Source of the DNA: Caenorhabditis remanei
Lineage: Eukaryota > Nematoda > Chromadorea > Rhabditida > Rhabditidae
Length of the DNA stretch: 64,000 nt
Direction of reading: 5' to 3'
Assembly (NCBI RefSeq): GCF_010183535.1
Contig: NC_071331.1
Span: forward strand, 15,748,001-15,812,000
Shown here: one piece after another, positions 34,001 to 45,593 of the stretch
Layout of the letters: each line of letters starts with the position of its first letter
Position numbering within the stretch: the first letter of the stretch is position 1
Notes under the pieces: generated by a model
Databases searched by the model: none
Seen by the model: the letters and a program-made list of their open reading frames with translations, nothing else
What the model was told of the DNA's origin: nothing
Position numbers and translations under genes: made by a program

Positions 34001-35327
34001 GCGACAGGTTCGGTTCATTTTAGAGAATTGCCAATAGGCGAAAAAGTAGGCGAGAGGAGGCAAAGAGGGAGAAATGAAGACATTCATATAGACCCAAATT
34101 GGGTGGAAATTGAATGAGATCTGTCTCTCGAATGAAATTTGATGGTATCTTGTGTTAATTGGATCCAAGATCATTGTGGTTTACGGATTTCGAAAATCTT
34201 TCTGAGATTCGAGATTCAAGAAGTTGTGATGGAATGATTAGAAGTAATTGCCAAGAAGAAGAAGGAAAATAATCAGTCTTCTCACTGAAACGATTTCCAG
34301 GAAATCTAGGAAGAATTCGTTTGAAATTATGAGTGACTCTGAACTAAAAAAAAATAATTTAGAACTTTTCTAGATTTTTTCTGAAGCCAGATGTGAATCC
34401 ATATGTATCACAACCTGAGTATGGGGAAACGGATTAGAAAGATCAGATGAAATTACAAGAATTACAAAAAGATAGAAATATCTTGGAGCGATGAAAGTAC
34501 TATAAAATCTAACTTTGGTTAGTGGTTACTCATCCGAACCATTACTTGAACTCATCCAAAACAATTATCATTCTCAGTTTCTCAGTATAATCATATTGCG
34601 AACTTTCTCCCTCTGATAATCTTCTTTTTTCTTATCTCTAGACAGACTCCTCTTCAAAAATCTCAATGATCGTAGTGACAATGTCCTTCTCCGTAAGTGA
34701 TAATGATTATCCTTGAATAAACACGTTTTTTTTGTTCCAACCCTCGTAATCCATATCAACGTTATATCATCCGAAAAGAGATGTTACGCCATCCGTCTAA
34801 GTGAAAAATCAGAGAAAATAGAAAGCTAATTGGGGGAAAAGATTCAGATAAGGATCGGAGAGTGAGTCAGAGAAAAAAGAAGAAGTAGTACTAACAAGAA
34901 TGATCAGATTAAGACAAAAACAACAACAAATATATTAATAAAGAGATCTGTAAATGCTTGAAAGAACATGATAGAAGGGGTGAAAGCTGAAGAAGAAAAG
35001 TTGATTCAAGTGTTTAGCCTTCTAGTAAACAATAAAGGAAGAGGAATGAGGACGAAATATATTGTGAATGATAAACCTTCATGTCGAAAATGAGTCTTTT
35101 TAGCTCAAAAAGCTCTATCCAAATTCTAACCTGATTTCGATAACCCATTCTGAATCCATTCGATTCCCAAATGCTCTCGTAATCGATCTCTTTCCGCTTC
35201 ATAACCAGGCATACATGCTTCCACTTCTTAAAATTAAACAGGTGAATCATATTTGAGAATTCATTTTCAGTTTACCAGGAATAGGTATAAACCCGATGAA
35301 AGCTATAAGAAGTAATAGTATTGTCAT
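31053..35327 (-). CDS. Secreted multi-MAM-domain protein
   Basis: Thirteen exons: 35276-35327, 35131-35226, 33606-33718, 33373-33560, 33052-33323, 32872-33005, 32628-32815, 32438-32579, 31919-32389, 31539-31871, 31376-31492, 31202-31318, 31053-31151; 773 aa, in frame throughout. MTILLLLIAFIGFIPIPG is a signal peptide. At least three MAM units repeat the pattern: start (LNCDFSHPEKCQWKN, LKCDNFDSKCRWRSG, LSCDFSKRASACLWG), GP..GG middle, LTFR/FTFRFWE strand, and end (MIDNILYSASLC, IVDDISYRATLC, LIDDIVVTGQIC). A fourth, shortened unit follows (LSCDFHLGHACLYES). MAM domains mediate extracellular adhesion. No transmembrane segment seen, so secreted. Exon 2 (35131-35226, EACMPGYEAERDRL) has a weak acceptor (TTTTAAG) but keeps frame. 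The 32872 donor could instead be at 32869. Confidence 0.8.
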
Positions 35328-36772
35328 CTAGTAATAGAGAATTAGACAATTCTAGACAAACTCTTTAATAAGATTTGGTGGTTGGCAGTGAGGGGATGAG
35401 AAGAGAGGCCAATGTTATCGTTTCCTGCCTGTACAAAAAACAAGCTCCGCCCATTTTTTTCCTCGGATGGAATAAGCTAAAGAAGAAGCAGCAGGTACTG
35501 TCTTTCTCTCTATTTCTCTTTTGATCTTCCATGTTCATTTGTGATATAAATGCATAAATAGAAGACGATCTTGTTGCGTCAAAGGAAGAGAATGACAGAG
35601 GGAAAAGGAGGAGAAGGACAGCTACTTCTGATGCAAAAACAATTGAGGCAATTCATTGTGATTCTGAAAAGCGGGAAGAGAAGGAGAAGACCGAGAAGAA
35701 AAGGATTCTCAACGGGAAGAATCACGGAATATTCTATTTCAACAGAAAAAAGTATGGACATGAATTTTATATGAACTTTTGTACAGAGCAAATCAGACCG
35801 AGGTCATCTGTCAATTCAGAGCGTTCTTAGATTCTGGAAAAGTTTTGTTCCCCAGTTTTGTAAGTTTTGTTATTGTTAGATTTTATTGTTCCAGAATTGA
35901 CAACAAAACTTCCCGGAAAATTATGAAAATTATCAACTCACAGAAGATAAATCTGAAACTACTATTTCGATATCGAGAGTATCAGATATGAGGAAATAGG
36001 TACAATTGAAAAGTCTCCAAGTTATTTAACGTTATTTGTAGACTGTAGACCTCCCTTGATTTTGAACAGATCAAAAGTAGAGCTCCATTTTTGTAGTTGA
36101 CAACTTCTTTGTACGGACACTCCATAGAGTTATGGTCATTTTAAGACAACATCACTATTTTGCACTGGAACGAGACGACTTCAGAGAGAAATCACTTTGT
36201 CGATGCATACATACGTCTGATCGTTTGTCTTTCTGGGGCTTTTTCTCTAGTATCTTGGTAATCTTGTTTTCAAGAATTATGTCAATGATAACTCCAGTTA
36301 ACGAACTGATATAAGCTGGATGAGCATCTTTTTGAGATTTTTAGTCCCTGTGTACGAAACGTTATGATTTCGACCAATAATTATCCTCTAAATTGGATGA
36401 ACGCTTGCATATGATATGAATTGCTGCGTCTTACTGTTGAGAGTGCAATTGCGCTCCAATGAACACACAGGTTTCGTCTTCATTTTTTGGTGGTTAACCA
36501 TAGAATTTTCTCAATCGCTCGATTTTTCCTGTGGACACTCGTTTTTTTCTGTGAAAATAATTTTTAAAAATAGCTTGTTGTTTCACACAAGAATTCTAGT
36601 ACTGTCACCTTAAAATAACACTACTGTGCAGGCTCCCTGGACCTATTGGCCTATCATTCAATCAAATTTAAACCTCCCCTCACCCAAAAACTTCTCATTG
36701 ATTGTTATCTTGATATCATTTCTCTCTTTCAATAATTTCTTCGGTCTATCAATAAATTTCAGCTTTCTAACA
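35328..36772. other. Intergenic, MAM protein to rrp-1
   Basis: About 1.4 kb. It includes CTCCGCCCA at 35446-35454 (a GC box on the minus strand) and an exon-like purine-rich open stretch at 35563-35830 discussed in the findings. No complete gene supported. Confidence 0.45.
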
Positions 36773-38170
36773 ATGGATGTGGATTTGGCGAGCGTCGAAG
36801 TGGTTTTCGCTCAAAAGCTTGCATGCGGAGAGCCAGCAACCCGTCAACGAGCTCTTCGTGTCCTACACGATTGGATTCGCGATCAGTCAGCGAGAAAACG
36901 TTAGTTTAACCACTCAACTACGAAAATGAAACGGAAACTCATGTTTTCAGCTTTCGATGAAGCTGATTTGATGCGTTTATGCAAAGGACTTCATTATGTG
37001 TTGTGGATGCAAGACAAGATGATTCTCCAAGAAGAACTCGCCGATAGAATCGCAGGACTGATCACCATTTTCACATCTGAACAAGAAAAATTACGATATG
37101 TTTCTTGTTTCTTGAAAAGTCTCTCAAATGAGTGGCCACATATTGATCGATGGAGAATGGATAAGTTCTTGATGGTTCGCTTATAATATCATTGTCTAGT
37201 TCATTAATTCGATGAATATTTAGGCAGTTCGTCGCATGGTTCGTTCTTGTTTTGCGCATCTTGCAAGCCTCAAGTGGAAGAAAGAAGTTCGAGATGAATA
37301 TTGGAACGTCTTCCGGAAGACCACAATCTCTGCAGGTGAATATTGTCTATATTTCGAAAACGGAAATAGCGTTTTTTAGATAAATCATTCAATGAAGGGC
37401 TTAAATTTCATTTCTGTTCTATTCTTCTTGACGAGCTGGACAAAGCTGGCAGTTTAACGAAGAAACAGGTTACTGCTTGTCTGAAACCATACATCGAACT
37501 TCTCGGTGACAAGAACATTAGCGAGTATCTGTTCAAGTCAATTCATGATGAAATCTTCAAGGCTATTTTACAAGAAAAAAGTGATTCAGTCCAGGCTGCC
37601 GTTTACAGTAGTGAAGAGAATGATGAGGCTGGAATCGAATTCAGTTATAACGAGATTGCAACGCTACTCTTCGAAGAAGGAAAGAAAGAAAACTTGAATG
37701 CAAAAAGAAGAAAGACAATTTACGCCCTTGTAGAGAAGTTCAAAAAGTGTGCTCGAGGACAAGATCCACATCATTTTGAAGCTCCTATTCCAAAAGAGAA
37801 GCTTACGAAAAAAGACTACGAAGAGGCTGAAAAGAGAGCCGTAGAATTGGCGGAAAGCTTCAAACAAGATAAGAAAAATGCTAGAAAGTTGAAAAGGTAT
37901 ACTCAATTTTTTAATTGAGAAAATATAATTTGTGTATATTTTTTCAGTCAGATCAAAAAACGTGCTCGTGAAGCATCAGAATCCGCAAGAACGGAAACTG
38001 GAAATGCGGATGTTCCAGAAGACGAGATTACCGAAGTAAGAAAAGGTAGCGGAAAGAAGACGGCTGTTCCAAAGGTGAAGAAAGGAAAACCATTGATGAA
38101 GGCAAAGGGAGTCGGAAAGAAGCAGATGCTTGGACAGAAGAAAAAGAAGAACGGAGGAAAGAAGAATTAA
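36773..38170 (+). CDS. rrp-1: Ribosomal RNA processing protein 1 (RRP1/Nop52)
   Basis: Five exons: 36773-36899, 36951-37174, 37224-37335, 37380-37896, 37948-38170; 400 aa. A leader-type acceptor ends at 36762, 10 nt before the ATG. The N-terminal Nop52 domain shows FAQKLACGEPATRQRALRVL, the conserved GLHYVLWMQDK block, WPHIDRWRMDKFLMAVRRM and GLKFHFCSILLDEL. The C-terminus is a lysine-rich nucleolar tail (KKGKPLMKAKGVGKKQ, ending KKKKNGGKKN). RRP1 acts in 27S pre-rRNA processing for the large ribosomal subunit. Converges on dhp-2 with 136 bp between stops. Confidence 0.93.
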
Positions 38171-38306
38171 TTTGAATCATGTTGTTGCTCGTTTTGTTTT
38201 GTTCTTTGTTGTCATTTTTTCATTTGTTATTTTTTAATATGAATTTTCTCTTTCTGCTTTTTGTAAAGATTTAATATTCAATGAAACCACTTTATTTACA
38301 GATAAA

Positions 38307-40149
38307 TCAGAATTGAATGCTGCTGATACCGCCCGGAGGGATGGCAGTTCTTGCTAGAGTTTTCACAACAGTGTTAGCATTAGCATCAGGAGCAGCCAAG
38401 GCAGATGTTGCCTCATATGGAGCTCGTTCCACTTTCACTGGCTCCAACGCCTTTCCGCGGTTATCAACAGCAGAGAAAACAATTTGTGAATCTGGAGCCA
38501 ATGGTACAAAACGACCGGCTCCTTGGACAGTTCTCAATTGTCCATTGACCCAAACGACGCGTCCTCGGCAGATTGTAGTCTCTGGAACTCCATGAACTTG
38601 CATGCCCTCGAAAATATTGAAGTCAATTGCCTGAAAATCATAATAGTCTTGAATTTGAATCATGCTCCAACACTTACATGATGATGAGTATCCTTCGAAA
38701 TAACCCGAGTTGCTTTATCATTCCAAATAACAATATCAGCATCAGAACCAACTGCGATTCTTCCTTTTTGTGGATAACAATTGAAGATTTTTGCTGCCAT
38801 TGTAGAAGTAACAGACACAAATTTCATTGGATCAATGATTCCAGCATGTACTCCTTTATCCCAAACAACTGACATTCTATCCTCAACTCCGTTCACTCCG
38901 TTTGGAATCTTCGTGAAATCATCTTTACCAAGAGACTTCTGATGACAATCGAAAGTACAATTGTCAGTAGCTGTCAAATGAAGTTCTCCACTGAAAAATA
39001 GTCAAAATTAATTATGAACTTCTGATTATCTACTTACGCAGCCAACAATTTCATGAGAGCATTTGGTGTTGTTGGATCACGAGAAAGTGGTGGAGACATG
39101 ACATATCGAGCAGCATGAAGCCAGTCTTCATGATAATAATGACTTCCATCAGTTGCCAATCCAGCTGCAATTGGCTCTCCGAACACGACAGCTCCCTTCT
39201 TTCGATGATGAGCAATAGCAGCGGCAGCTCCTTTTGACATGACATGAACAACATATAATGGACAGTTTGCCTGAATAAAACAGTTTGAAATAAGATTAAA
39301 TCGTAAGATTCATACTTGAGAAGCCATAGTGCATGCACGGAAAGTAGCCTCAGCTTCCAATTCCTCAGGTCTCGATTGAGTATGTCCTTCTGGTCCAGTG
39401 ATTCCAGAAGACAAGAGATGCTCACATCTTTCAGCAATAACTGCTCCGTTTTCAGCATGAACACGAGCAAGAGCACGCAGTTTAGCACATTGGATCATTC
39501 CTTGGTAGAACTCTTCATCTCGAACCATGAAGACTCCAGCGTAAGCGAGGAAGAATTTGAAGGAGTTGATACCTGAAAAAGTTAGAAATAGTTCTGAAAG
39601 TATTAATTTATCTCACCATAATCAGCCTTAGTGACCATTTCCATTTCCTTTGCAACTTCCGGTCCCCAACTGGTAATGGCCATAGACAATCCATAATCAC
39701 AGACTACTTTTGGGTCAGCCCATCCTCTCCAACGATCATAAGCAACTAGAAGAGATTCCCCTTTCGTTGGAATCACAAAGTCAATAATCTGAATATCGAA
39801 AAAAAGGTGCAACCATCTGTATAAACCCTTACCATAGTAGTACCACCAGCCACTGCAGCCTCGGTTCCTCGATGGAAATCATCTTTAGCAATCTCTCCCA
39901 TAAATGGAAGTTGCATATGAGTATGAGGATCAATACCTCCTGGAATCACAAGACGATCAGTTGCATCTACGATTTCAAGTCCCGGGAGTGGCTCGATTGA
40001 TGGAGAGATTTCACTGAAGTATTTGAATAAAATATACTCTATTTCCCGCGGAATGAAACTTACACAATCTTTCCATCTAGTACCAAAACATCCGATTTGA
40101 ACATGGAATCATCGTTGACAATTGTTCCATTTTTGATGAGAAGAGACAT
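38307..40149 (-). CDS. dhp-2: Dihydropyrimidinase / CRMP-family amidohydrolase
   Basis: Seven exons: 40064-40149, 39833-40013, 39617-39788, 39316-39572, 39038-39270, 38678-38990, 38307-38630; 521 aa. The start is 5 nt after a leader-type acceptor (GTTTCAG, AG at 40155-40156). The fold begins with [12 protein letters not shown] and the metal site [14 protein letters not shown], followed by the later zinc-site histidines ([30 protein letters not shown]) and [10 protein letters not shown]. It hydrolyses dihydrouracil/dihydrothymine in pyrimidine catabolism; the HTH motif is kept, so an active enzyme is likely. I assign dhp-2 rather than dhp-1 because of its position beside rrp-1 (recalled synteny). 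Confidence 0.9.
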
Positions 40150-40156
40150 TTCAACT

Positions 40157-41801
40157 GAAACAAACTCTGATGATTCTAGATCTCGTTGTAGTCTTTTATA
40201 GTGAACTAAACGGATATCTAGGTGATGTTTGAAATATATCTGATTTGGTGACGAAAACCCCAAGAAAATGGGCGGAGTCTTAGGAGATACTGTAGAATTT
40301 TGTTAAGGAAAGATTTCTCGAGAATAAATGCAAATATCGAGTCTATAAAGCACTAATTTGTATTTACAGTCAGAAAATCAAAGGTTCTGATCAAGAAACA
40401 CTTTCAAGTTTTCACCAGAAAAAAAATGAAGAGCATCGAATGAAACGAAGAGAGATATCATCAACAGAGGTGAGTGTATCTACACCAGTTGTTCTTCTTC
40501 TTTTCTCTTTTCCCCGTGAATCAACTTCTTCCTTCTTCATCTTCGAGAGAGAGAGCAACTCTTCTGGTGGACAAATGCAATGATCTCAGTTGTAAAAAAA
40601 CGGCCAATGTAGTTTACAACTATTGTCCAGTATTGATTTAGGTATGAGGATCACTCAAAGATGCAACAGGTATTACATTCAGATTGCCTCCACTTTTCCA
40701 ATGACATATTCTAAAAATGGAAGTACACTAACCCCGTTTTGATCAAAAAGAGAAGTTCAAAATACAAATTTTTGGATGAATTCGTTCACCTACATTACCC
40801 AGTTTCCTTGCAGAATTCTTCGTATGATATCATTCCCATTTACTCGATTTCTGTCGGTTGCTTTGAAATGAATAGCAGTACTATTCACATCACCTGCATT
40901 TATCATTTCACACTTCTTGGGAAACCCCTTTTTCTATCACTTCTTTATCATTTCTACGGGCGGTCTCCTTCTAAATAGAATGACGATTAATTATCACAAA
41001 GTCTCACAATCGAGATATTCTGAATCAAAGAACGATTGAAATGTTCCAAATGATAAGAGACGAAAATGGCATAAATCCTTTCAGCGACCTTGAAATATTA
41101 GACAATTTATATGATTATTTGAGAAATTTACTTTTGAAGATATGATTTTTTGATTTTCGACAAAAATTTGCAAACTTTTCTCCGAGAGAATTGAAACTTG
41201 AAGATTGGGAAGAACAACTGACATCGAGAGGACCGCGTGGTTTACACTGATTGGCGATTTGAAAACAGAATTTGAGACAAGAGTTGCTGGATCATAAATG
41301 ATGAGAGAGCAGGATTCAGGGGGTCAATTGGATTTAAAAGAGGTACCTTATCGGAGAAACAAAGGAAGAAGTCGATCTAGAAGGAGATGTTTTGAATAAT
41401 TTGAAATAATTGAATTGCTCTTTTTATTTCATTCATTTTGCAGACCTTTTTTAGATTGCGAATGTCATCGAATATAAGTGGGTTCTTTTTGGATTCCATT
41501 TCAGAATAATCTAATTTAGCAGCTGTTTCAAACTACTCTCACATCTGGAATTGCATCTGAATCCTTAGACTTTTAATCTTCAGAACATGTCAATCGAATT
41601 CCATACAACTATTCTCTAACTGGATACATACCTAGATTGGAGTTCATTGTCGAAAGATTTGATTACTCATGGCGCCCCTATTTTACAATTCTTTAACCTA
41701 TAGGTTTAACTGTTCGTACGCCTTCGTTCAAAGTTTAATTCTCACCTGCATTCTCTATTTAAATGACGCAAATACTGATCTGAAACACATTGTTTCCAAC
41801 T
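40157..41801. other. Intergenic, dhp-2 to secreted paralogue pair
   Basis: About 1.6 kb with no supportable exon. GGGCGGAG occurs near 40270 in the dhp-2 promoter and GGGCGGTC at 40958-40965. The frame 40739-40978 has no splice context. Confidence 0.45.
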
Positions 41802-42534
41802 ATGTCTTTTTCGAAAACAATAGTTTTTCTTTTGGTAATTTGCACATGTTTTATTGGGCATGATGCGTGGGATCGAATTGCAACTTGGGGATTTCGATCC
41901 ATATTTTTGTATGCAAATCAGACAGAAGTATGGAAGGTAAGTGGAGTGTTTTGATTGAAGTTTCAAAATCCAGACATATTTTTTCAGCTGACTTTCAAAG
42001 TGAATCACCAGGACACAGCACTACAAGCAATGAATGTTGTATCCGATTGGATTCCCAAGTATTGGGTATGTTTTGCTTCAAATGGTAGGTAGAATTAAAA
42101 TATTTCAGAAAACGAAAGATGCATATTTGAATAAAAACAACAAACTTTCGAACCAAACGTATGCTGAACAGCAAGCTTGGGAGTTCTTGCAACAGCGTGA
42201 TGCAATGAGAAAATTTTTGAGATTCATGTTCAGAAGTACCATCGATACGAAGTATTTCACTGAAGATCAGGCCATTAGAGTATTTTTTTCCCACTTAGAT
42301 CTAGAAATTAATATAAAACGTTTTCAGATGCGAGACATTTGGTGGAAATCAGACAGAGATGCACAATCAAATTTTACAAGAGGGCGCCCACTTTTCAAGA
42401 ACCGAACAATGACAGAATTCGCAAAAACTCACAAAGATTTTGGCACGAAATTTGAGAAATTGACTGACGATTACTACTATTATCACTACTCTTTAGCAGA
42501 AAAGTTGAACTGGACTCTTGTGGCTGAATACTGA
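41802..42534 (+). CDS. Small secreted glycoprotein, unrecognised family (member A)
   Basis: Four exons: 41802-41936, 41988-42065, 42109-42279, 42328-42534; 196 aa, all introns in phase 0. MSFSKTIVFLLVICTCFIGHDA is a signal peptide. The mature protein has at least five N-glycosylation sequons (NQTE, NQTY, NFTR, NRTM, NWTL), is helix-rich, and has aromatic- and acid-rich C-terminal residues (DDYYYYHYS). The mature part has no cysteine, so it is not a disulphide-stabilised effector. It is paralogous to the convergent gene at 42564-43287: exon 2 is 78 nt in both and reads LTF/Y..N.Q.T...A......D.I...W, and exon 4 starts MRDIWW versus IRELFW. I do not recognise the family. Confidence 0.8.
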
Positions 42535-42563
42535 AGTGAAATAATTTATAAATATGTTTATTG

Positions 42564-43287
42564 TCAATTGTTGCTTAAATTAGTCTTCAATATACTATCA
42601 GAATCAATAACTTCATCTGAAATCGCATGAAGTTTCTTCGTGATTTCTTCAGAATATAATTCGGCAAGTTTGCTAAAGAAACTTTCTTCAACCAGACTAA
42701 ATCTAGTCTGTGCGCGTATTTCCACTTCCCAAAACAACTCTCGAATCTGAAAACGTTCTTAATCGGTTGATTTCATGACATCATCGTACCTTCTCCAATT
42801 CAGAGGAATCAAAAATTTCTGAACGAATTGCTTCTTGCAATAGTTGTTCAATATATATTTTGAGAGCTCTCCTATAATTGATAAATGTTTCAACATCTTG
42901 CTTTACTTGATACAACGGATTCATCAAAACCGGTTCTTTGTGCCCTTCTCCAGCACAAAATGGTATAAGAGTCACGGGTTTCTAAAATAAATTAATTGGA
43001 ATTGAAATCGTATGTAGAAAACGAACTGACCCAGTTATTATCAATCGCATCCAATGTTATTCTTCTCGCGTCTTCGATAGTTTCCTGTTCATTGAAGTTG
43101 TATGTTAACTGAAATGAGCTTATTTAGTATGAATAAAATTATTTCTAGAACTCACTTCAATAATCCACTGCTTTCCAGAATCTCTAAGAACTGATTCAAA
43201 TGTATGAACCATAACTTGATCTGTTGCAGATGTCAGATCAGATAAATTAAGAAGAATAAAAATTAACCAAAAGGGAGTTTTCAACAT
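42564..43287 (-). CDS. Small secreted protein, unrecognised family (member B)
   Basis: Four exons: 43156-43287, 43031-43108, 42790-42981, 42564-42746; 194 aa, all introns in phase 0. MLKTPFWLIFILLNLSDLTSA is a signal peptide. Exon 2 LTYNFNEQETIEDARRI and exon 4 IRELFWEVEIRAQTRFSLVEE align with member A, while exon 3 has diverged (CAGEGHKEPVLMNPL). Only one late sequon remains (NLSN). The stop is 29 bp from that of member A. The AATAAA for this gene (minus strand, 57-62 of 42500) lies inside that 29 bp gap, so the two 3' ends must overlap or abut. Confidence 0.8.
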
Positions 43288-43553
43288 TTTATTCAAATTA
43301 AAACTATTTGAACGTGACAGTTCAGTCGAATTAAAAAAGAGAGGGAGAGATTAAAGAGGATTTGGTGGAACAGAGATTGACTGACTTTTTGAAACCGTCG
43401 TAACTAAAAGAATAGTTGTTTCTGTAACTATGTGATGGAGTGCCCTCTGGAATTGATTTGATTTTAAGAGATTGTTTTGCATCTGAAAAGAAACCCAATC
43501 TCCCCAATCATTTTGCTGCATTCTCACAGTTAAATATGAAATAATTCATTTTT

Positions 43554-45593
43554 TCAGTCAGCACAATCAAAACTTTCGACACTTAAAAACTTTGAAAAAT
43601 GAATATCATAAGAGTACCATCCGTGAAGTGATCGGTGTCGAATCGAAGGCCGAACACACTTTTTCGATGAACATTTCCATACTTTTGAATTCTCCGAACA
43701 CTCTTTTATAAGAGTCCAGAATGCATCGTTTTCTTCGATTATTTCAATAATCCTGTCTATTTTATTCATTGTTTTCTTTGGAATTACTTGTGGTAGAGAT
43801 GGAAAATTTTTGAAAAATGGGTACATTTTCCCGCGATGAGAGAGATTCTTAGAGTTTGGAGAGTGCTGAAAATGAATGAATAGAGAGTGAAAAAGAAATA
43901 GAACGAACCATTTTCATAATTAATGCTCTTGAATTTCCATTTAATTCTTCAATTCTTGAAGATTCCATAGCTTGTCTAATTGAGAAATCAGAGAAATCTC
44001 CCAATCTTTTCTCAATTGTTATCCTCGCATTATACTCCAAAATACCGTATCCTTCGACACGTGGAGTTTCAAAAATCGTAGAGAATTCAGAAATATAAAC
44101 AGGATTTTCCAATGTTGAAGAAATCGGAAGAACTATTTCAGCCGAGTTTTGGAATATCATAAATTTGGCTCGATTCTTATGCATAAGCCAACAATGCAAA
44201 TGCGCCACGTCTGTTTTCAGTTTCAGCATTTTCAGATGATAGTTTTCAGTTGAATCCAAACGAGGTTGATGACGTATTAATGGAGATGCAGTTAGCCGGA
44301 GATTCCCTGATTTTTCAAATATTCGTAAAAATTTATAGAGCTCTCCGGTGAGCTCTTCGTATGGTATGCTGACAAATGAACCCATTGCAATTGAGGAAGT
44401 TAGAGCTGAAAGAGATAAGATGAAGAATACAATGAAATATTCAACAACTTACACGTAAGAACCATTTCAAAATCTCCAGAAATTGGACTGAAACAACTAA
44501 CAACATCACGAAACTCGGAGTGTGGTTCTTGAAGTGATAACTGGAATTTTGAGAAAAATTAATTGATGTTTGATATTGAGAGATAAGAAATACCTCTAAA
44601 AATGGATGACCCGTGTGATCTCTGAGAAGTAAAGACTTTGGATGTTCAGCATTTACAGTTAGAGATTCTGGTTTTTCTGGCTCGATTGAAGACCATATCT
44701 GAAAATAACTTTTACATTGTTCTATTGAAAATGATTGAAATGAAACATTCTGCAAGTCGATCATAATCTTCAAATATCTTTTCCAACAAATGAGTTTTCA
44801 ATGGAATCTGATGTAAAAATTAAAGAACCTCATTTTGAAAGTTTTGATTGGAAATCAGAGGGCTCGAAACAAAAACAAGTCAAATTGAAAATAATGTTAT
44901 ACGATTCTATGCTACTTCCGAGGTACTGTACTTTTGAATTTACCTGCGAAATGTAAAACTTTTTGTTGAGATTTCTGATTCTGAAACAAGACTTTCCAAA
45001 AGTTAATAAGAAAATATCCTCAAAAGTCATCTCATTCCTTCAGACTACATTTTTGACTTTTAGAATTCCGGAATCTTTGTGAACCTGAAGTCTGCGTGAT
45101 GCCCTATTTCAGATGGAATATCTAGATAAGATCCTGATGCATCAACTACATATTTCTTTAATTTGGATAAGTTCAGATTTTTAAAAAAACTTACAAAAAT
45201 CTGTGAACTCGATGTGAATCCAGGTGGTGGTTTCAATTCGATTTGTGTCTCATTTCTAAGTGTTTCTGCATCATTTGACCCGAATCCCAAAAATAATTCT
45301 CTCGGCTTAGAGGAAGAATCGAATAGAAAAATAATATTGAGTTCTTTAGAATTCGAATCAAAAACTGCTGACGTGACTTGTACATTTTCAACTTTTCCTC
45401 CATAACGATCGTGGTAATACACAGTAAAAACAAAGAAATAGAGTAGAATAACGCATTGAAAATAGTTAAGTGTATGAAGAGGAATATAGAAAGAATTGTT
45501 GTTTTGATGAGACTGGTGATGACGTGGCAATTTCTCATAAGATGAATATGAAGAAGGGGGCATTGAAGATGATGATGACGTGGCAGAAAACAT
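43554..45593 (-). CDS. Divergent GT92 (DUF23)-like type II membrane protein
   Basis: Exons: 45085-45593, 44944-44980, 44594-44749 (or from 44698), 44453-44540, 43909-44405, 43554-43865; 532 aa (or 515), in frame. The first ATG is at 45593; a Ser/Pro/His-rich cytosolic tail is followed by one membrane segment (YFQCVILLYFFVFTVYY) and a lumenal domain. Family-like marks are the block after the anchor (VENVQVTSAVFDSNSKEL), the VVSCFSPISGDFE turn (compare the C..P.. of GT92), and the YHLKMLKLKTDVAHLHCW / RAKFMIFQ stretch where GT92 enzymes carry a DxDE motif. Here that motif reads FQNSAEIVLP, so both aspartates are missing. GT92 enzymes are Golgi glycosyltransferases, expanded in nematodes. I infer a divergent, perhaps inactive member. 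A 39 bp in-frame segment within exon 1 (GTAAGT... at 45190) could be a further small intron. Confidence 0.6.
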
